Positions 16,901 through 25,745 of a stretch of DNA of 64,000 bases are shown here, piece by piece. Each line of letters begins with the position of its first letter. Position 1 is the first letter of the stretch. The notes below the pieces were generated by a model. The model was not told where the DNA came from and searched no databases. It saw only the letters and a list, made by a program, of their open reading frames with translations. The position numbers and the translations under genes were made by a program. The DNA comes from CAILZL01 sp050248275 (lineage in GTDB: Bacteria; Pseudomonadota; Gammaproteobacteria; Steroidobacterales; Steroidobacteraceae): positions 1 to 64,000 of the forward strand of contig JBFWSR010000007.1 of the NCBI GenBank assembly GCA_050248275.1, written 5' to 3'.

Positions 16901-18016
16901 GACATTTTGCGTGCCGCCAATGTGAATATCGGTCGTTTGCGTCTGTCTGGTTTTGAATGGCCGGAGGTGCGCGGCATCCTGCAGGCAACGGATGCAGGCT
17001 GGCGTGTGGATGTGGCTGGCGATCAGGCTGCAGGTCAGGTGCTGGTGCCTTACGAATTCGCCAGCGGACGACCGCTGATCCTGACGATGGATCGCTTGAA
17101 GCTGACACCGGTCGCAGCAAAACAGGAAGGCCGGCAGCAGGGCGGTTCGACGCTGGATCCGCGCGATCTGCCGGCGTTGCGCGCCGACATCAAGCATTTC
17201 CAGTATGGCGAACATGATTTCGGCACGCTGCAGTTGACGGGTACGCGTACTGTGCAGGGCTTGCAGGTTGGTGCACTGCAGGTCAGCGGCGAGTCATTCA
17301 ATGGCAATGGCTCCGGCAACTGGTTGCAGACGGCCGCTGGTCAGCAAAACAGCTTGCAGTTGACGCTGGAAAGCAGCGATGTGCGCGCCACCATGCAGCA
17401 ATTCAATTACGCGGATTTCATTACCGGCAAACGCGGCAAGCTGATTGCCAACCTGCGCTGGCCGGGCGGACTGGATGAAAATCTGCTCGGCAGATCAACA
17501 GGTACGCTGGAACTGCAGATTGATGAAGGACAGTTGCTCAACGTGCAGCCTGGCGCCGGCCGGGTGCTGGGTTTATTGAGCGTGGCCGCCTTGCCGCGCC
17601 GCCTCGGTCTGGATTTTCGCGATGTCACTGACAAGGGGCTGGCCTTCGACACCATTCATGCGGATTTCACCGTGATCAATGGCGATGCGCGTACCCAGAA
17701 TCTATTGCTGCGTGGTCCCACAGCGGAAATCGGCATCGTGGGCCGCATGGGACTGGGCGCGCGTGACTACGACCAGACCGCCATTGTCACCGGCAACGTG
17801 AGTTCAGCCTTGCCGGTAGCCGGCGTGGTGGCGGGTGGCCCCGTGGTGGGCGCAGCGCTGCTGCTGTTTTCACAGATTTTCAAGGAACCGCTCAAGGGCG
17901 TGGCGCGCGCCTACTACCACATTGGCGGCAGTTGGGACGATCCGCAGGTGGAACGTATTGATGCCGATGTCGGCAAGGCTTCGTTATCCGGCGCCGATTC
18001 GAGCGTTGCACCATGA
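13991..18016 (+). CDS. yhdP: YhdP-family AsmA-like inter-membrane protein
   Basis: A very large protein (1,341 residues) of the YhdP/DUF3971 (TIGR02099) family. After a short cytoplasmic start it has one transmembrane helix at about residues 22-44 (WLAVGLGMLILLAVLALG) and then a long beta-rich periplasmic region, ending in an AsmA-like C-terminal domain. These proteins are thought to form bridges that carry phospholipid to the outer membrane (family knowledge). Position between rng and the nitrilase/tldD genes is conserved in gammaproteobacteria. The ATG at 13991 has no clear ribosome-binding site, and a start at 14021 (MNDRTRMQR) is equally possible. Confidence 0.93.
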   Translation: MNEPGEAAATMNDRTRMQRVIKWLAVGLGMLILLAVLALGAFTAVMARMPEYRAQMQAWLSERARLDIQFAELRAGWRGYGPELVFTQAVVRSADHQRVLAVAERGGVGFDLWRALRTGRLVAARFSLQGTEIKLQRRTDGSFELVGQADWPEFETDTAFKLDSLPVGEIAIRNVRLSFRDLKTGRGPWMVDNVTLDITRSAQVFDVTGHASLPVTLGKELNFSAHGEGNLNEVARLKWQVQAAGTQLDLAGWAQVMPNDWVAPAKGKGSFQFQADFLGPQPQGLNGHVDFVDVQMQLPRWSMPLPQADALQVPADDPDAVPVSTPVQPLTQNVVAAGDATLHYTHVGLDFTGARTEQGWRVQFARLQLACENSPWPAGRASLLLRFDEEQSNWRPALLQINAEQIVLENLWPLLAYLPESERNAQMRALNASGRLYNLALRYEHIEPTAAPRYGLRVEFAQLGVSPVGRMPGVSGLSGVLSATGARGQLQLDSHDMALSIPRLFRTPLPGDQVTGRINWTRTAQGVQLSSTDLAINNMDGHAQAQFTLDIPSAGSPIIDLHAVGTNLQTSAAPRYIPAGITHRRTLAWLDAAFPAGTVRQAEATLKGTLHKFPFRGDEGLFLIKAHIEDLTLDYQPGWLPATELQVDAEFRNAGMSARATAGQVNGVKLDHAEGRIKDFRDAEIDIKAQAQGDLANGLTYVQQSPVGPAIGNLFQQLSGRGELQSRVSLYFPLKDFARHKVDVDVTLKNASVSLAGVRQSAEQIKGRLHILNDAITAADLHGQFLQGEFAVAAEPVLRGRYNVVATGLAQARPLMQFLKLPAWIRLDGAARYRYSMPGYAQRDTDGIRHLYSVDSDLRGLSISLPAPVNKPAGSSRILHLDADLRGDDMLLRGSLGELRTLVRLQQEKDAWRFDRAGLRADGIAAALPAHTGLRVDGRLEELTLDDWLRLGSMSGGETTAGSTAAPHVQDILRAANVNIGRLRLSGFEWPEVRGILQATDAGWRVDVAGDQAAGQVLVPYEFASGRPLILTMDRLKLTPVAAKQEGRQQGGSTLDPRDLPALRADIKHFQYGEHDFGTLQLTGTRTVQGLQVGALQVSGESFNGNGSGNWLQTAAGQQNSLQLTLESSDVRATMQQFNYADFITGKRGKLIANLRWPGGLDENLLGRSTGTLELQIDEGQLLNVQPGAGRVLGLLSVAALPRRLGLDFRDVTDKGLAFDTIHADFTVINGDARTQNLLLRGPTAEIGIVGRMGLGARDYDQTAIVTGNVSSALPVAGVVAGGPVVGAALLLFSQIFKEPLKGVARAYYHIGGSWDDPQVERIDADVGKASLSGADSSVAP

Positions 18017-18822
18017 GTATTGCCGCCGTCATTCAAATGACTTCCAGTGCCGATGTACAGGACAACCTGCAGACGGCTTATGCGTTATTGCAGCAGGCAG
18101 CGCAGCAAGGGGCAGAGCTGGCGGCGTTGCCGGAGAACTTTGCCTTGATGGGCATGCGTGAACGCGACAAGCTGGCCATCGCCGAGACGGATGGGGAAGG
18201 TCCCATGCAGGAATGGCTGACTCATACCGCACGTGAGTTGCGACTCTGGATCGTTGCCGGCACGCTGCCGCTCAAGGTTGCAGATGACCCGCGCGTGGCT
18301 GCTGCCTGTCTGGTCGTCGATGCACATGGTCAGCGCGTGGCGCGTTACGACAAGCTGCATCTGTTCGATGTGGAAGTGGACGACGCCACCGGCAGTTATT
18401 GCGAGTCGGCCACCATTGCGCCGGGTCAGCAAACGGCGCTGGTCGATACGCCCATTGGCAGACTGGGGCTGGCGGTGTGCTACGACGTGCGCTTTCCCGA
18501 ATTGTTTCGTCAGCTCAGCGCGCAGGGCGCGCAAGCATTCGTTCTGCCATCGGCCTTCACCGTGCCCACCGGCCGGGCGCATTGGGAAGTGCTGTTGCGG
18601 GCGCGCGCCATTGAGAACCTCGCTTACCTGTTGGCGCCGGCGCAAACCGGATTGCATGCCAATGGTCGTGAGACCTATGGACATTCGATGATCGTCGATC
18701 CCTGGGGCGAGAGACTCGCCTGTCGGGTTGCGGAACCGGGCGTGGTGCTGGCGGAAATTGATCTGGATGGCCAGCGCGAGCGGCGGCAGCGATTCCCGGC
18801 GCTGGCGCATCGGCGTCTATAA
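18013..18822 (+). CDS. Nitrilase-superfamily amidohydrolase (deaminated glutathione amidase type)
   Basis: A carbon-nitrogen hydrolase of 269 residues with the full Glu-Lys-Cys triad: E41 (LPENFALMG), K114 (RYDKLHLFD) and C156 (LAVCYDVRFPELFR). These motifs are those of the Nit1/YbeM group, which removes deaminated glutathione, a side-product of transaminases. It overlaps the end of yhdP by 4 bp (ATGA) and is followed by tldD, matching the conserved gammaproteobacterial arrangement. Confidence 0.92.
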   Translation: MSIAAVIQMTSSADVQDNLQTAYALLQQAAQQGAELAALPENFALMGMRERDKLAIAETDGEGPMQEWLTHTARELRLWIVAGTLPLKVADDPRVAAACLVVDAHGQRVARYDKLHLFDVEVDDATGSYCESATIAPGQQTALVDTPIGRLGLAVCYDVRFPELFRQLSAQGAQAFVLPSAFTVPTGRAHWEVLLRARAIENLAYLLAPAQTGLHANGRETYGHSMIVDPWGERLACRVAEPGVVLAEIDLDGQRERRQRFPALAHRRL

Positions 18823-18860
18823 GCGGTAGGCTTGCTGTCAGTGTTAACTAAGTGAGCCTC

Positions 18861-20396
18861 ATGTCCATATTGCCCGGTCAAACCGCTTCGGAAGAATCAT
18901 TCGTCCTGTCGGACCTGCATCTGCAGCCGGCGCGCAACGTCGATGTGGCCGCGCTGCCGGCGTTGAGCGTGGCGCGCAGCACCATTCTTGAGCCCTCCGG
19001 TCTGGACGAAAATCAGCTGTCGCAGGCGCTGGGGACGGTGATGGGTTCGGCCGTGGATTATGCCGACCTGTATTTCCAGGTGTCGCGCGAAGAGTCCTGG
19101 GCCCTGGAAGACGGCATCGTCAAGGAAGGTTCCCATAGCATCGAACAGGGTGTGGGCGTGCGTGCCCTGGCCGGCGAAAAAACCGGCTTTGCCTATTCCG
19201 ATGAAATCGTCTTGCCCGCATTGACCCAAGCCTCCAAAGCCGCACGGGCCATTGCACGCGGTCAGGGATCAGGAGCGGTATCGGTCTGGCAGGCCATCGG
19301 TGCGCATCGGTTGTATGCCGTCACCGATCCATTCGACGGCATGACGGATCAACAGAAAGTGGCGCTGCTGGGTGAAGTGGATGCGGCGGCGCGCAAGCTC
19401 GATCCGCGTGTCACGCAGGTCATGGCCAGTGTGGCTGCCGTGCATGAAACCATTCTGGTCACGGCCAGCGACGGCACGCTGGCAGCGGATGTGCGGCCGC
19501 TGGTGCGCATGAATGTATCCGTGATTGTTGAACACAATGGCCGGCGTGAGCAGGGTTACTGTGGCGGCGGCGGGCGTTATTCCCTCACGGAATTTTTACG
19601 CGGTGCGCGCTGGCAGGGTCTGGTGCGTGAAGCCGTGCGCAGCGCGCTGGTCAATCTGGAAGCCGTGCCTGCCCCGGCCGGACAGATGACCGTGGTATTG
19701 GGCGCCGGTTGGCCCGGCATCTTGCTGCATGAGGCCATCGGTCATGGTCTGGAGGGGGATTTCAATCGCAAGGGTACCAGCGCATTCTCCGGGCGCATTG
19801 GCCAGCAGGTTGCGTCACCGTTGTGTACCGTGGTGGATGACGGCACACTGAGTTATCGCCGCGGCTCGTTGAATATCGACGATGAAGGCACGCCGACACA
19901 ATGCACGACCCTGATCGAAAACGGCATCCTGCGCGGCTACATGCAGGACAAGCTCAATGCCCGTTTGATGGGCGTAAAGTCCACCGGCAATGGCCGGCGT
20001 GAGTCCTTTTCGCACATGACACTGCCGCGCATGACCAATACCTACATGCTGAATGGTCCGCACGATCCGCAGGAAATCATTCGCTCGGTGAAAAAAGGGC
20101 TGTACTGCCATAACTTCGGCGGCGGTCAGGTGGATATTACTTCCGGCAAGTTTGTTTTTTCGGCGAGCGAGGCGTATCTCATCGAAGATGGCAAACTCAC
20201 CGCGCCGGTACGTGGCGCCACCCTGATCGGCAATGGTCCGGATGTGCTGACCCGTGTGTCGATGGTGGGCAATGATCTCAAGCTGGATGAAGGCGTGGGC
20301 ACCTGCGGCAAGGAAGGCCAGGATGTGCCGGTGGGCGTCGGGCAGCCGACGTTGCGTGTGGATGGCTTGACCGTGGGTGGTACGGCAACCGAATAA
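18861..20396 (+). CDS. tldD: Metalloprotease TldD
   Basis: Large subunit of the TldD/PmbA (TldE) zinc metalloprotease, which trims unfolded peptides and matures some peptide antibiotics and modulators. The 511-residue protein carries the catalytic HEAIGH motif with H290, E291 and H295, within LLHEAIGHGLEGD. The partner pmbA lies at 24.4 kb in this window. The ATG at 18861 is preferred to GTG 18852 because GTGAG precedes it at the right distance. Confidence 0.96.
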   Translation: MSILPGQTASEESFVLSDLHLQPARNVDVAALPALSVARSTILEPSGLDENQLSQALGTVMGSAVDYADLYFQVSREESWALEDGIVKEGSHSIEQGVGVRALAGEKTGFAYSDEIVLPALTQASKAARAIARGQGSGAVSVWQAIGAHRLYAVTDPFDGMTDQQKVALLGEVDAAARKLDPRVTQVMASVAAVHETILVTASDGTLAADVRPLVRMNVSVIVEHNGRREQGYCGGGGRYSLTEFLRGARWQGLVREAVRSALVNLEAVPAPAGQMTVVLGAGWPGILLHEAIGHGLEGDFNRKGTSAFSGRIGQQVASPLCTVVDDGTLSYRRGSLNIDDEGTPTQCTTLIENGILRGYMQDKLNARLMGVKSTGNGRRESFSHMTLPRMTNTYMLNGPHDPQEIIRSVKKGLYCHNFGGGQVDITSGKFVFSASEAYLIEDGKLTAPVRGATLIGNGPDVLTRVSMVGNDLKLDEGVGTCGKEGQDVPVGVGQPTLRVDGLTVGGTATE

Positions 20397-20444
20397 CAAC
20401 AAAGTCTATGGCCGTCGATCAGGCGGAGCTTGCAGAGGTGTGCG

Positions 20445-20660
20445 ATGTGGCTGGCGCGACCGGTTTATGAATTCTTGCCCTATATCTACATGCTGGCGGG
20501 CATCTTGTCGCTGGGCATATCGTTCTTTGTCACCGCTTGGTCCACCCTGCTGATGCTGCTGGGTGTCGGCTCCCTGATTCTGGGACTGGTGTTCTGGCTG
20601 AAGCGCCGCGACTATCGCACGGCGCAAGCCGAGTATAACCGCAAGTCTCTGGATGACTAA
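20445..20660 (+). CDS. Small inner-membrane protein, two predicted helices
   Basis: A 71-residue protein of unknown function. Two hydrophobic segments (about residues 8-26 and 29-50) are followed by a charged tail (KRRDYRTAQAEYNRK), suggesting a hairpin with the C-terminus in the cytoplasm. The ATG at 20445 has GAGG six bases upstream, so I shortened the frame from TTG 20430. It follows tldD by 48 bp and its stop overlaps the 3' end of the convergent ExeA-like gene by 4 bp. Confidence 0.7.
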   Translation: MWLARPVYEFLPYIYMLAGILSLGISFFVTAWSTLLMLLGVGSLILGLVFWLKRRDYRTAQAEYNRKSLDD

Positions 20661-21979
20661 TCCTCGGCGATAGTGTCATCGTGGGCGGCTTCCATGCTTT
20701 TGACGGCCATATCTTCCGGCAAGTTTGTGGTTTCGGTCAGGAGCGGTACGGCATCATCCATTCTTGATGTTGGTGGTCGTGCGCGAGCAGTACGTTCATC
20801 CATATAAGCGAGTTCGTGCTCACCGATCTGGAGTACGTCCCCATCGTTTAAAACGCGTCGCCGGATCCGCTTGCCATTGTGTGAGATGCCGTTTGTGCTG
20901 TTCAAGTCTTCGATGATGCAGCTGCCGTTGGTACTGACGATTTGTGCGTGATGCCTGCTGATAAACTGACTATCAATCAGTAAATCATTTTCGCGAGTAC
21001 GGCCAATCAGGAATCGCCCGGCCGTAAGTTCAAATTCGCCCAACGATTCACCCCGGCGGGACAACAGCAGGCGCGCCAGGATTTCACCTCTGTTGATCGG
21101 TATGCCACGAGCAATAGCCGAATTTGATGTCGAGGACTTGATAATCGGCAGTTTGACGGAGCGGGCGGCATATTCGCTCCAGCGTAGTTCTTCGATGGCG
21201 CTCTTCAGGGTATCCAGGCTGACAATGTCCTGATCTCCAGCAAATGCAGCCATCATGGCCGTATCGCATAGGGTATTAATCAAGCGTGGTACGCCCCCGG
21301 TATAGCGATAAATAAACGGATACACATCCGTCATAAAAATTTCCCGGCCATTGGAGCCGGCCACTTCAAGCCGGTGTCGGATATAGTGGTCGGTATCTTC
21401 GCGGGATAATGGCGTGAGATGAAAGCGCAGACGCACGCGTTGTGTCAGTTGCGCCAGCTCGGGCATGTCGAGCTTGTCATTGAGTTCAGGCTGCCCTGCC
21501 AGAATGATGCGCATTACCTTGTCCTTGGTGCTTTCAATTCCGGACAGCAGCCGTACTTCCTCCAGAACTTTCATGGACAGATTCTGTGCTTCGTCGATGA
21601 TGAGCAGTACGCGCCGGCCATTGGCATACTGTTCGATCAGAAAGTTATTCAAGGTGGACATCAGTTCCACTTTTTTCATGTGGAAAGGCTGAAAGCCGAA
21701 TTGCACCAGAATCGACTGCAGGAATTCCGTTGGCGACAGTTGCGTCTGATTGATCTGGGCAACGATGACGTCTTTTTCCAGCTCTTTGAGAAAAGTTTCG
21801 ATGAGAGTGGTCTTGCCGGCGCCGATTTCACCGGTGATGATGACGAAGCCATCGGTGAACCAGATGGTCGACTCCATATACGCCTTGGCGCGGGCGTGAT
21901 TCTTGGACAGATACAGGAATGCGGGGTCAGGCGAGAGCCGGAAGGGCAGTTCCTTCAGATTGAACAGTTCGAGATACAT
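20657..21979 (-). CDS. ExeA/GspA-type AAA ATPase fused to an FHA domain
   Basis: A 440-residue protein. The N-terminal AAA ATPase resembles ExeA/GspA and MshM: it starts with LFNLKELPFRLSPDP, has Walker A GEIGAGKTT (residues 50-58), Walker B LLIIDEAQ (D129-E130) and a sensor region with GGVPRLINTLCD. An FHA phosphothreonine-binding domain follows at about residues 310-395, with the expected GR...S.RHA pattern and LNSTNG. ExeA-type ATPases help assemble secretion or pilus machines in the cell envelope (family knowledge), but no secretion gene is adjacent. The FHA domain suggests control by a Ser/Thr kinase; the only one in the window is at 10.4 kb (inference). Confidence 0.87.
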   Translation of the reverse strand: MYLELFNLKELPFRLSPDPAFLYLSKNHARAKAYMESTIWFTDGFVIITGEIGAGKTTLIETFLKELEKDVIVAQINQTQLSPTEFLQSILVQFGFQPFHMKKVELMSTLNNFLIEQYANGRRVLLIIDEAQNLSMKVLEEVRLLSGIESTKDKVMRIILAGQPELNDKLDMPELAQLTQRVRLRFHLTPLSREDTDHYIRHRLEVAGSNGREIFMTDVYPFIYRYTGGVPRLINTLCDTAMMAAFAGDQDIVSLDTLKSAIEELRWSEYAARSVKLPIIKSSTSNSAIARGIPINRGEILARLLLSRRGESLGEFELTAGRFLIGRTRENDLLIDSQFISRHHAQIVSTNGSCIIEDLNSTNGISHNGKRIRRRVLNDGDVLQIGEHELAYMDERTARARPPTSRMDDAVPLLTETTNLPEDMAVKSMEAAHDDTIAED

Positions 21980-22096
21980 GCGCGGTGTGGATCCTTGTTC
22001 GACGCTGAGGCTCCAATCAAGAGTCCCAGTCTAAACCCTGAGTGGGCGCATGCAAACCAGGCATCGCCGGGACGTGAGGTGTGTCACTGGCCGGAT

Positions 22097-23179
22097 TCAT
22101 CGGGCGAGCTTGAGCAGTTTCTTCAACGCCAGATCGCGCTTGATCGGCGTTTCGGCTACCACGGTGGCGTGACCCAGCTTGCGGGCCGGGCGCGCATCCT
22201 TGCCGTAGTGATGAAAATGCACGCCTACCTGTTTGAGCGCAGCATGCAGGGGCGGAATCGTACCGACAAAATTCAGCATGGCGCTATGACCCCGCGGCGC
22301 GGTGCTGCCCAGCGGCAATCCGCAAATGGCGCGCAGGTGATTCTCGAACTGGCTGGTCTGCGCGCCTTCGATGCTGGCGTGGCCGGAGTTGTGGACGCGC
22401 GGCGCCATTTCATTGGCCACCAGTTTGCCGCGCAGCACGAAGAATTCAATGGTCAGGACGCCCACGTAGTTGAAGTGTTTGAGCAGCTTTTTCAGATAGG
22501 TTTCCGCCTGTTTTTGCAGGGCGGCATGACGGTAGGGTGCGCGCGAAACCTGCAGGATGCCATCACGATGGGTGTTCTCGGACAAAGGATAAATCGCAAT
22601 TTCGCCCGTGGCGCTGCGGGCGCCGATCACCGAGACTTCACGCGTAAAGGGTACAAACGCTTCGTAAATCAATGGCGTGTCACCCAGCGTATCCCAGGCT
22701 ACGGCGATGTCTGCAGGTTTACGCAACCGGAACTGGCCGCGGCCGTCATAACCCAGGCGACGGGTTTTCAGGATGCCGGGCAGGCCGATCTCGGCGACGG
22801 CCTGTTCCAGGTTGGCGAGGTTGTTCACCTCACGGAATGCCGGAGTGGGAATGCCCAGTTGACGAAACAGGGTTTTCTCGGTGAGGCGATCCTGTGAGGT
22901 GCCCAGTGCCTGCACCGGCGGATAGAACGGCTTGAGTTTGGCGATGGGTTCGACAGCTGCTACCGGCACATTCTCGAATTCGAAGCTGATCACGTCGACG
23001 GCTTCGGCCAGCTCGCGCAACTTCGCCGGATCGTCGTAAGCACCCTGGATGCATTCACCCACTTGCGCGGCACAGGCATCCGGATTCGGATCCAGAAAAG
23101 TAAAGCGCATTCCAAGCGGATAACCTGCCAGGGCCAGCATGCGTCCCAGCTGGCCGGCGCCGATGATGCCGATTCTCAT
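22097..23179 (-). CDS. purK: N5-carboxyaminoimidazole ribonucleotide synthase
   Basis: ATP-grasp enzyme of purine synthesis that carboxylates AIR with bicarbonate to give N5-CAIR. The 360 residues include the N-terminal GIIGAGQLGRMLA, the ATP-grasp lysine region with LKTRRLGYDGRGQF, and the ERVAP-type metal motif EMAPRVHNSGH. It lies 9 bp downstream of purE on the same strand, a classic purEK operon. Confidence 0.97.
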   Translation of the reverse strand: MRIGIIGAGQLGRMLALAGYPLGMRFTFLDPNPDACAAQVGECIQGAYDDPAKLRELAEAVDVISFEFENVPVAAVEPIAKLKPFYPPVQALGTSQDRLTEKTLFRQLGIPTPAFREVNNLANLEQAVAEIGLPGILKTRRLGYDGRGQFRLRKPADIAVAWDTLGDTPLIYEAFVPFTREVSVIGARSATGEIAIYPLSENTHRDGILQVSRAPYRHAALQKQAETYLKKLLKHFNYVGVLTIEFFVLRGKLVANEMAPRVHNSGHASIEGAQTSQFENHLRAICGLPLGSTAPRGHSAMLNFVGTIPPLHAALKQVGVHFHHYGKDARPARKLGHATVVAETPIKRDLALKKLLKLAR

Positions 23180-23188
23180 GTCAGTAGG

Positions 23189-23695
23189 TCACTTGTGCGG
23201 GGTGGCAGCGCGCGGATCGGGCTGGGCCAGTACTTTCTCGGTTTGAGTCTGGCGGAACACCGCCAGGGAACTGTGAATCTCGGGGTATTTGTTACCCAGC
23301 ATCGCCGCAGCGAGCAGTGCCGCATTGGTGGCGCCTGCCTTGCCGATAGCCAGGGTACCGACCGGAATGCCCGCTGGCATCTGGGCAATCGACAATAACG
23401 AGTCCATGCCATTCAGCGCCTTGGACTGTACCGGCACGCCCAGCACTGGCAGCGTGGTTTTGGCGGCGGTCATGCCCGGCAGATGCGCTGCGCCGCCGGC
23501 GCCGGCGATGATGATTTCAATGCCGCGCGCACGCGCTGTTTCGGCATAGTCAAACAGCAGGTCGGGAGTGCGATGTGCGGAAACCACGCGAATCTCATGC
23601 GGTACACCCAGCTGGGTGAGCATGTCTGCGGCGGGCTGCATGGTTTCCCAGTCGGAGCTGGAGCCCATGATGATGCCAACGAGTGGAGTGTTCAT
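23189..23695 (-). CDS. purE: N5-CAIR mutase, catalytic subunit
   Basis: Class I PurE (168 residues) moves the carboxyl group of N5-CAIR to C4, producing CAIR. The GIIMGSSSDWETM motif and catalytic His region (SAHRTPD) are present, as is the GGAAHLPGM substrate loop. The start at 23695 gives the usual N-terminus. It lacks a good ribosome-binding site, and a TTG at 23734 in frame would add 13 residues. It is the first gene of the purEK operon. Confidence 0.97.
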   Translation of the reverse strand: MNTPLVGIIMGSSSDWETMQPAADMLTQLGVPHEIRVVSAHRTPDLLFDYAETARARGIEIIIAGAGGAAHLPGMTAAKTTLPVLGVPVQSKALNGMDSLLSIAQMPAGIPVGTLAIGKAGATNAALLAAAMLGNKYPEIHSSLAVFRQTQTEKVLAQPDPRAATPHK

Positions 23696-23782
23696 GCGGC
23701 AAATTTTAGCAGCAGCGCGCAATCCCGACCGCAAAATATTGGCTGGTGCTGCATGGATTGGAGGCGGGCATGTTCCTGAGAG

Positions 23783-24319
23783 TTACCCGGCAGCCATCAG
23801 GTCGCGCAACACCGTAAACAATTCGCGTGCCGCGACGGGAGCCTGCTTGCGCTGCTGCTCGTGATGCGCCCTCGCGATCAGCCGTTCCAGCTGATTTCGA
23901 TCGGCATCAGGATGCTCTGCCAGCAGCGCGGTCAATGAGCCGGCATCCTCGCCCAGCAGGCGATCGCGCCATTGCTCGGCGCGCCGGAAACGCAACACAT
24001 CGACGCGATGCTGCTGCCGCTTGGCTTCCAGGGCGGCGCGGATGGGTTCGATATCGATCTTGCGCATCAGCTTGCCGATGAATTGTTTTTGCCGATACAG
24101 GCCGCCATGCGCGGTGATGCGCCTGGCGATGTCGACGGCATCGCGCAGCTTTTCCGGCAATTGCAATGCATCCAGTTCCTCAGGCGTTAGTTCAATCAGC
24201 GATTCGCCCAGTTGCTGCAGCTCCGTACTCTGTCTTTTCAGCGCGCTTTTGCTGGGGCCGGTATCAATGTCGTCATCCTCGGGACGATGGGTGTCGTAAA
24301 ACTTTTTCATGTGCGACAT
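23783..24319 (-). CDS. darP: Ribosome-associated protein DarP/YjgA (DUF615)
   Basis: DUF615 protein of 178 residues, an acidic then basic, highly helical 50S-assembly factor in E. coli (family knowledge). Characteristic segments are the SKSALKRQSTELQQLGE start and the helical core LPEKLRDAVDIARRITAHGGLYRQKQFIGKLMR (residue names only, about 57-89). Starts at 24319 or 24310 are both possible. The frame remains open to 24748, but this overlaps pmbA. It is divergent from pmbA with about 50 bp between the two starts, matching the conserved yjgA-pmbA pairing. Confidence 0.92.
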   Translation of the reverse strand: MSHMKKFYDTHRPEDDDIDTGPSKSALKRQSTELQQLGESLIELTPEELDALQLPEKLRDAVDIARRITAHGGLYRQKQFIGKLMRKIDIEPIRAALEAKRQQHRVDVLRFRRAEQWRDRLLGEDAGSLTALLAEHPDADRNQLERLIARAHHEQQRKQAPVAARELFTVLRDLMAAG

Positions 24320-24367
24320 GCTAGCTTGGCCGCTGTTAAACTGCGCAGAATTTTCTGCTGCCGAGCC

Positions 24368-25729
24368 ATGGAATTCCGCATGCCCGTCACTCGCGAATTG
24401 ACTCAAGCCGATCTGCAATCCTGTGTCGAACTGGCGCTGAAGGAAGCACGCCAGTTGGGCGCCAGCGAGGCGGAGGTCGGAGTGAGCGTGGATGTTGGCC
24501 TGTCGGTCACGGCGCGGCTGCGTGAAGTCGAAACGCTGGAATATCACCGCGATCGCGGCATGGGCGTGACTATATATCGCGGCAGGCGCAAGGGTTCGGC
24601 CAGTACCGCCGACCTCAGTGGCCGGGCCATTCACGAGACAGTGGCCAAGGCTTACAGCATTGCCGGTTTCACTGCTGAAGATGCTTGCGCCGGTCTGCCC
24701 GACGCCGACACCCTGGCGCGCGATATTCCCGATCTGGACCTGAATCATCCCTGGGGCATCGAGCCGGACGAAGCACGCGATCTGGCTGTAAGCTGCGAAG
24801 CCGCGGCGCTGGATGCAGATCCGCGCATCAGCAATTCCGAAGGCGCGACGTTATCGAGTCATCAAGGCCTGCGGGTATTCGGCAACAGCCTGGGTTTCAT
24901 TGCCGGCTATGCCAGCACCATGCACAGCCTCAGTTGCTCAGTGATCGGTCAGCAGAATGACGACATGCAGCGCGACTATTGGTACAGCGCGGTACGCGAC
25001 TACCGCGATCTGGAGAGCGCAGCGAGCATCGGAGCACGTGCAGCGAAACGCGCGCTGGAACGTCTGGGTGCACGGCAACTGGCGACTTGCGTGGCGCCGG
25101 TGCTGTTCGTTCCGGAACTGGCGCGCGGTTTGATTGGCAGTTTCCTTGGCGCTATCCGCGGCGGCAGTCAGTATCGTCGCGCTTCATTCCTGCTGGATGC
25201 AGCGGGTCAGCAGATATTTCCAGCGTGGTTCACCTGTACCGAGCATCCGCATTTGCGCAAGGCACTGGGCAGTGCGCCGTTTGATTCCGAAGGCGTGGCG
25301 ACGCGCGACCGCATCCTGGTCGATCATGGCGTGCTCACCGGTTATGTGCTCAGCACCTATTCGGCGCGCAAGCTGGGACTGAAAACCACCGGTAATGCCG
25401 GCGGTGTGCATAATCTGATCGTCGAACCGGGTTCGGCCACAGGGGTGCATGATTTTGCCGCCCTGCTCAGGCAGATGGATCGCGGCCTGGTTGTCACGGA
25501 ACTGATGGGCAGCGGCGTCAATGGCGTGACCGGGGACTATTCACGCGGCGCCGCAGGTTTCTGGGTGGAGAACGGTCGGCTTGCCTATCCGGTGCATGAG
25601 ATCACCATCGCCGGCAATCTCAAGGACATGTTCAAGCACGTCGTTGCCATCGGCAGCGATGTCGATGTGCGTGGCGGCATTCGTACCGGCTCGATACTGC
25701 TCGAATCGATGACGATTGCAGGCTCCTGA
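24368..25729 (+). CDS. pmbA: Metalloprotease PmbA (TldE)
   Basis: The 453-residue partner of TldD in the heterodimeric TldD/TldE protease. It has the family fold, with the N-terminal REVETLEYHRDRGMGVTIYRG segment and the C-terminal TGNAGGVHNL, GVNGVTGDYSRGAAGFWVENG motif and GNLKDM. As expected for the E subunit it lacks the HExxxH zinc motif present in tldD at 18.9 kb. Two starts are possible, 24368 or 24380 (MPVTREL). The gene is separated from tldD by about 4 kb. Confidence 0.95.
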   Translation: MEFRMPVTRELTQADLQSCVELALKEARQLGASEAEVGVSVDVGLSVTARLREVETLEYHRDRGMGVTIYRGRRKGSASTADLSGRAIHETVAKAYSIAGFTAEDACAGLPDADTLARDIPDLDLNHPWGIEPDEARDLAVSCEAAALDADPRISNSEGATLSSHQGLRVFGNSLGFIAGYASTMHSLSCSVIGQQNDDMQRDYWYSAVRDYRDLESAASIGARAAKRALERLGARQLATCVAPVLFVPELARGLIGSFLGAIRGGSQYRRASFLLDAAGQQIFPAWFTCTEHPHLRKALGSAPFDSEGVATRDRILVDHGVLTGYVLSTYSARKLGLKTTGNAGGVHNLIVEPGSATGVHDFAALLRQMDRGLVVTELMGSGVNGVTGDYSRGAAGFWVENGRLAYPVHEITIAGNLKDMFKHVVAIGSDVDVRGGIRTGSILLESMTIAGS

Positions 25730-25745
25730 GCCTGTGAATCTGCTG

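Noticed and set aside
21419..22897. A 492-codon + strand frame across the ExeA-FHA and purK genes
   Set aside because: Antisense to two well-supported genes and without recognisable domains.
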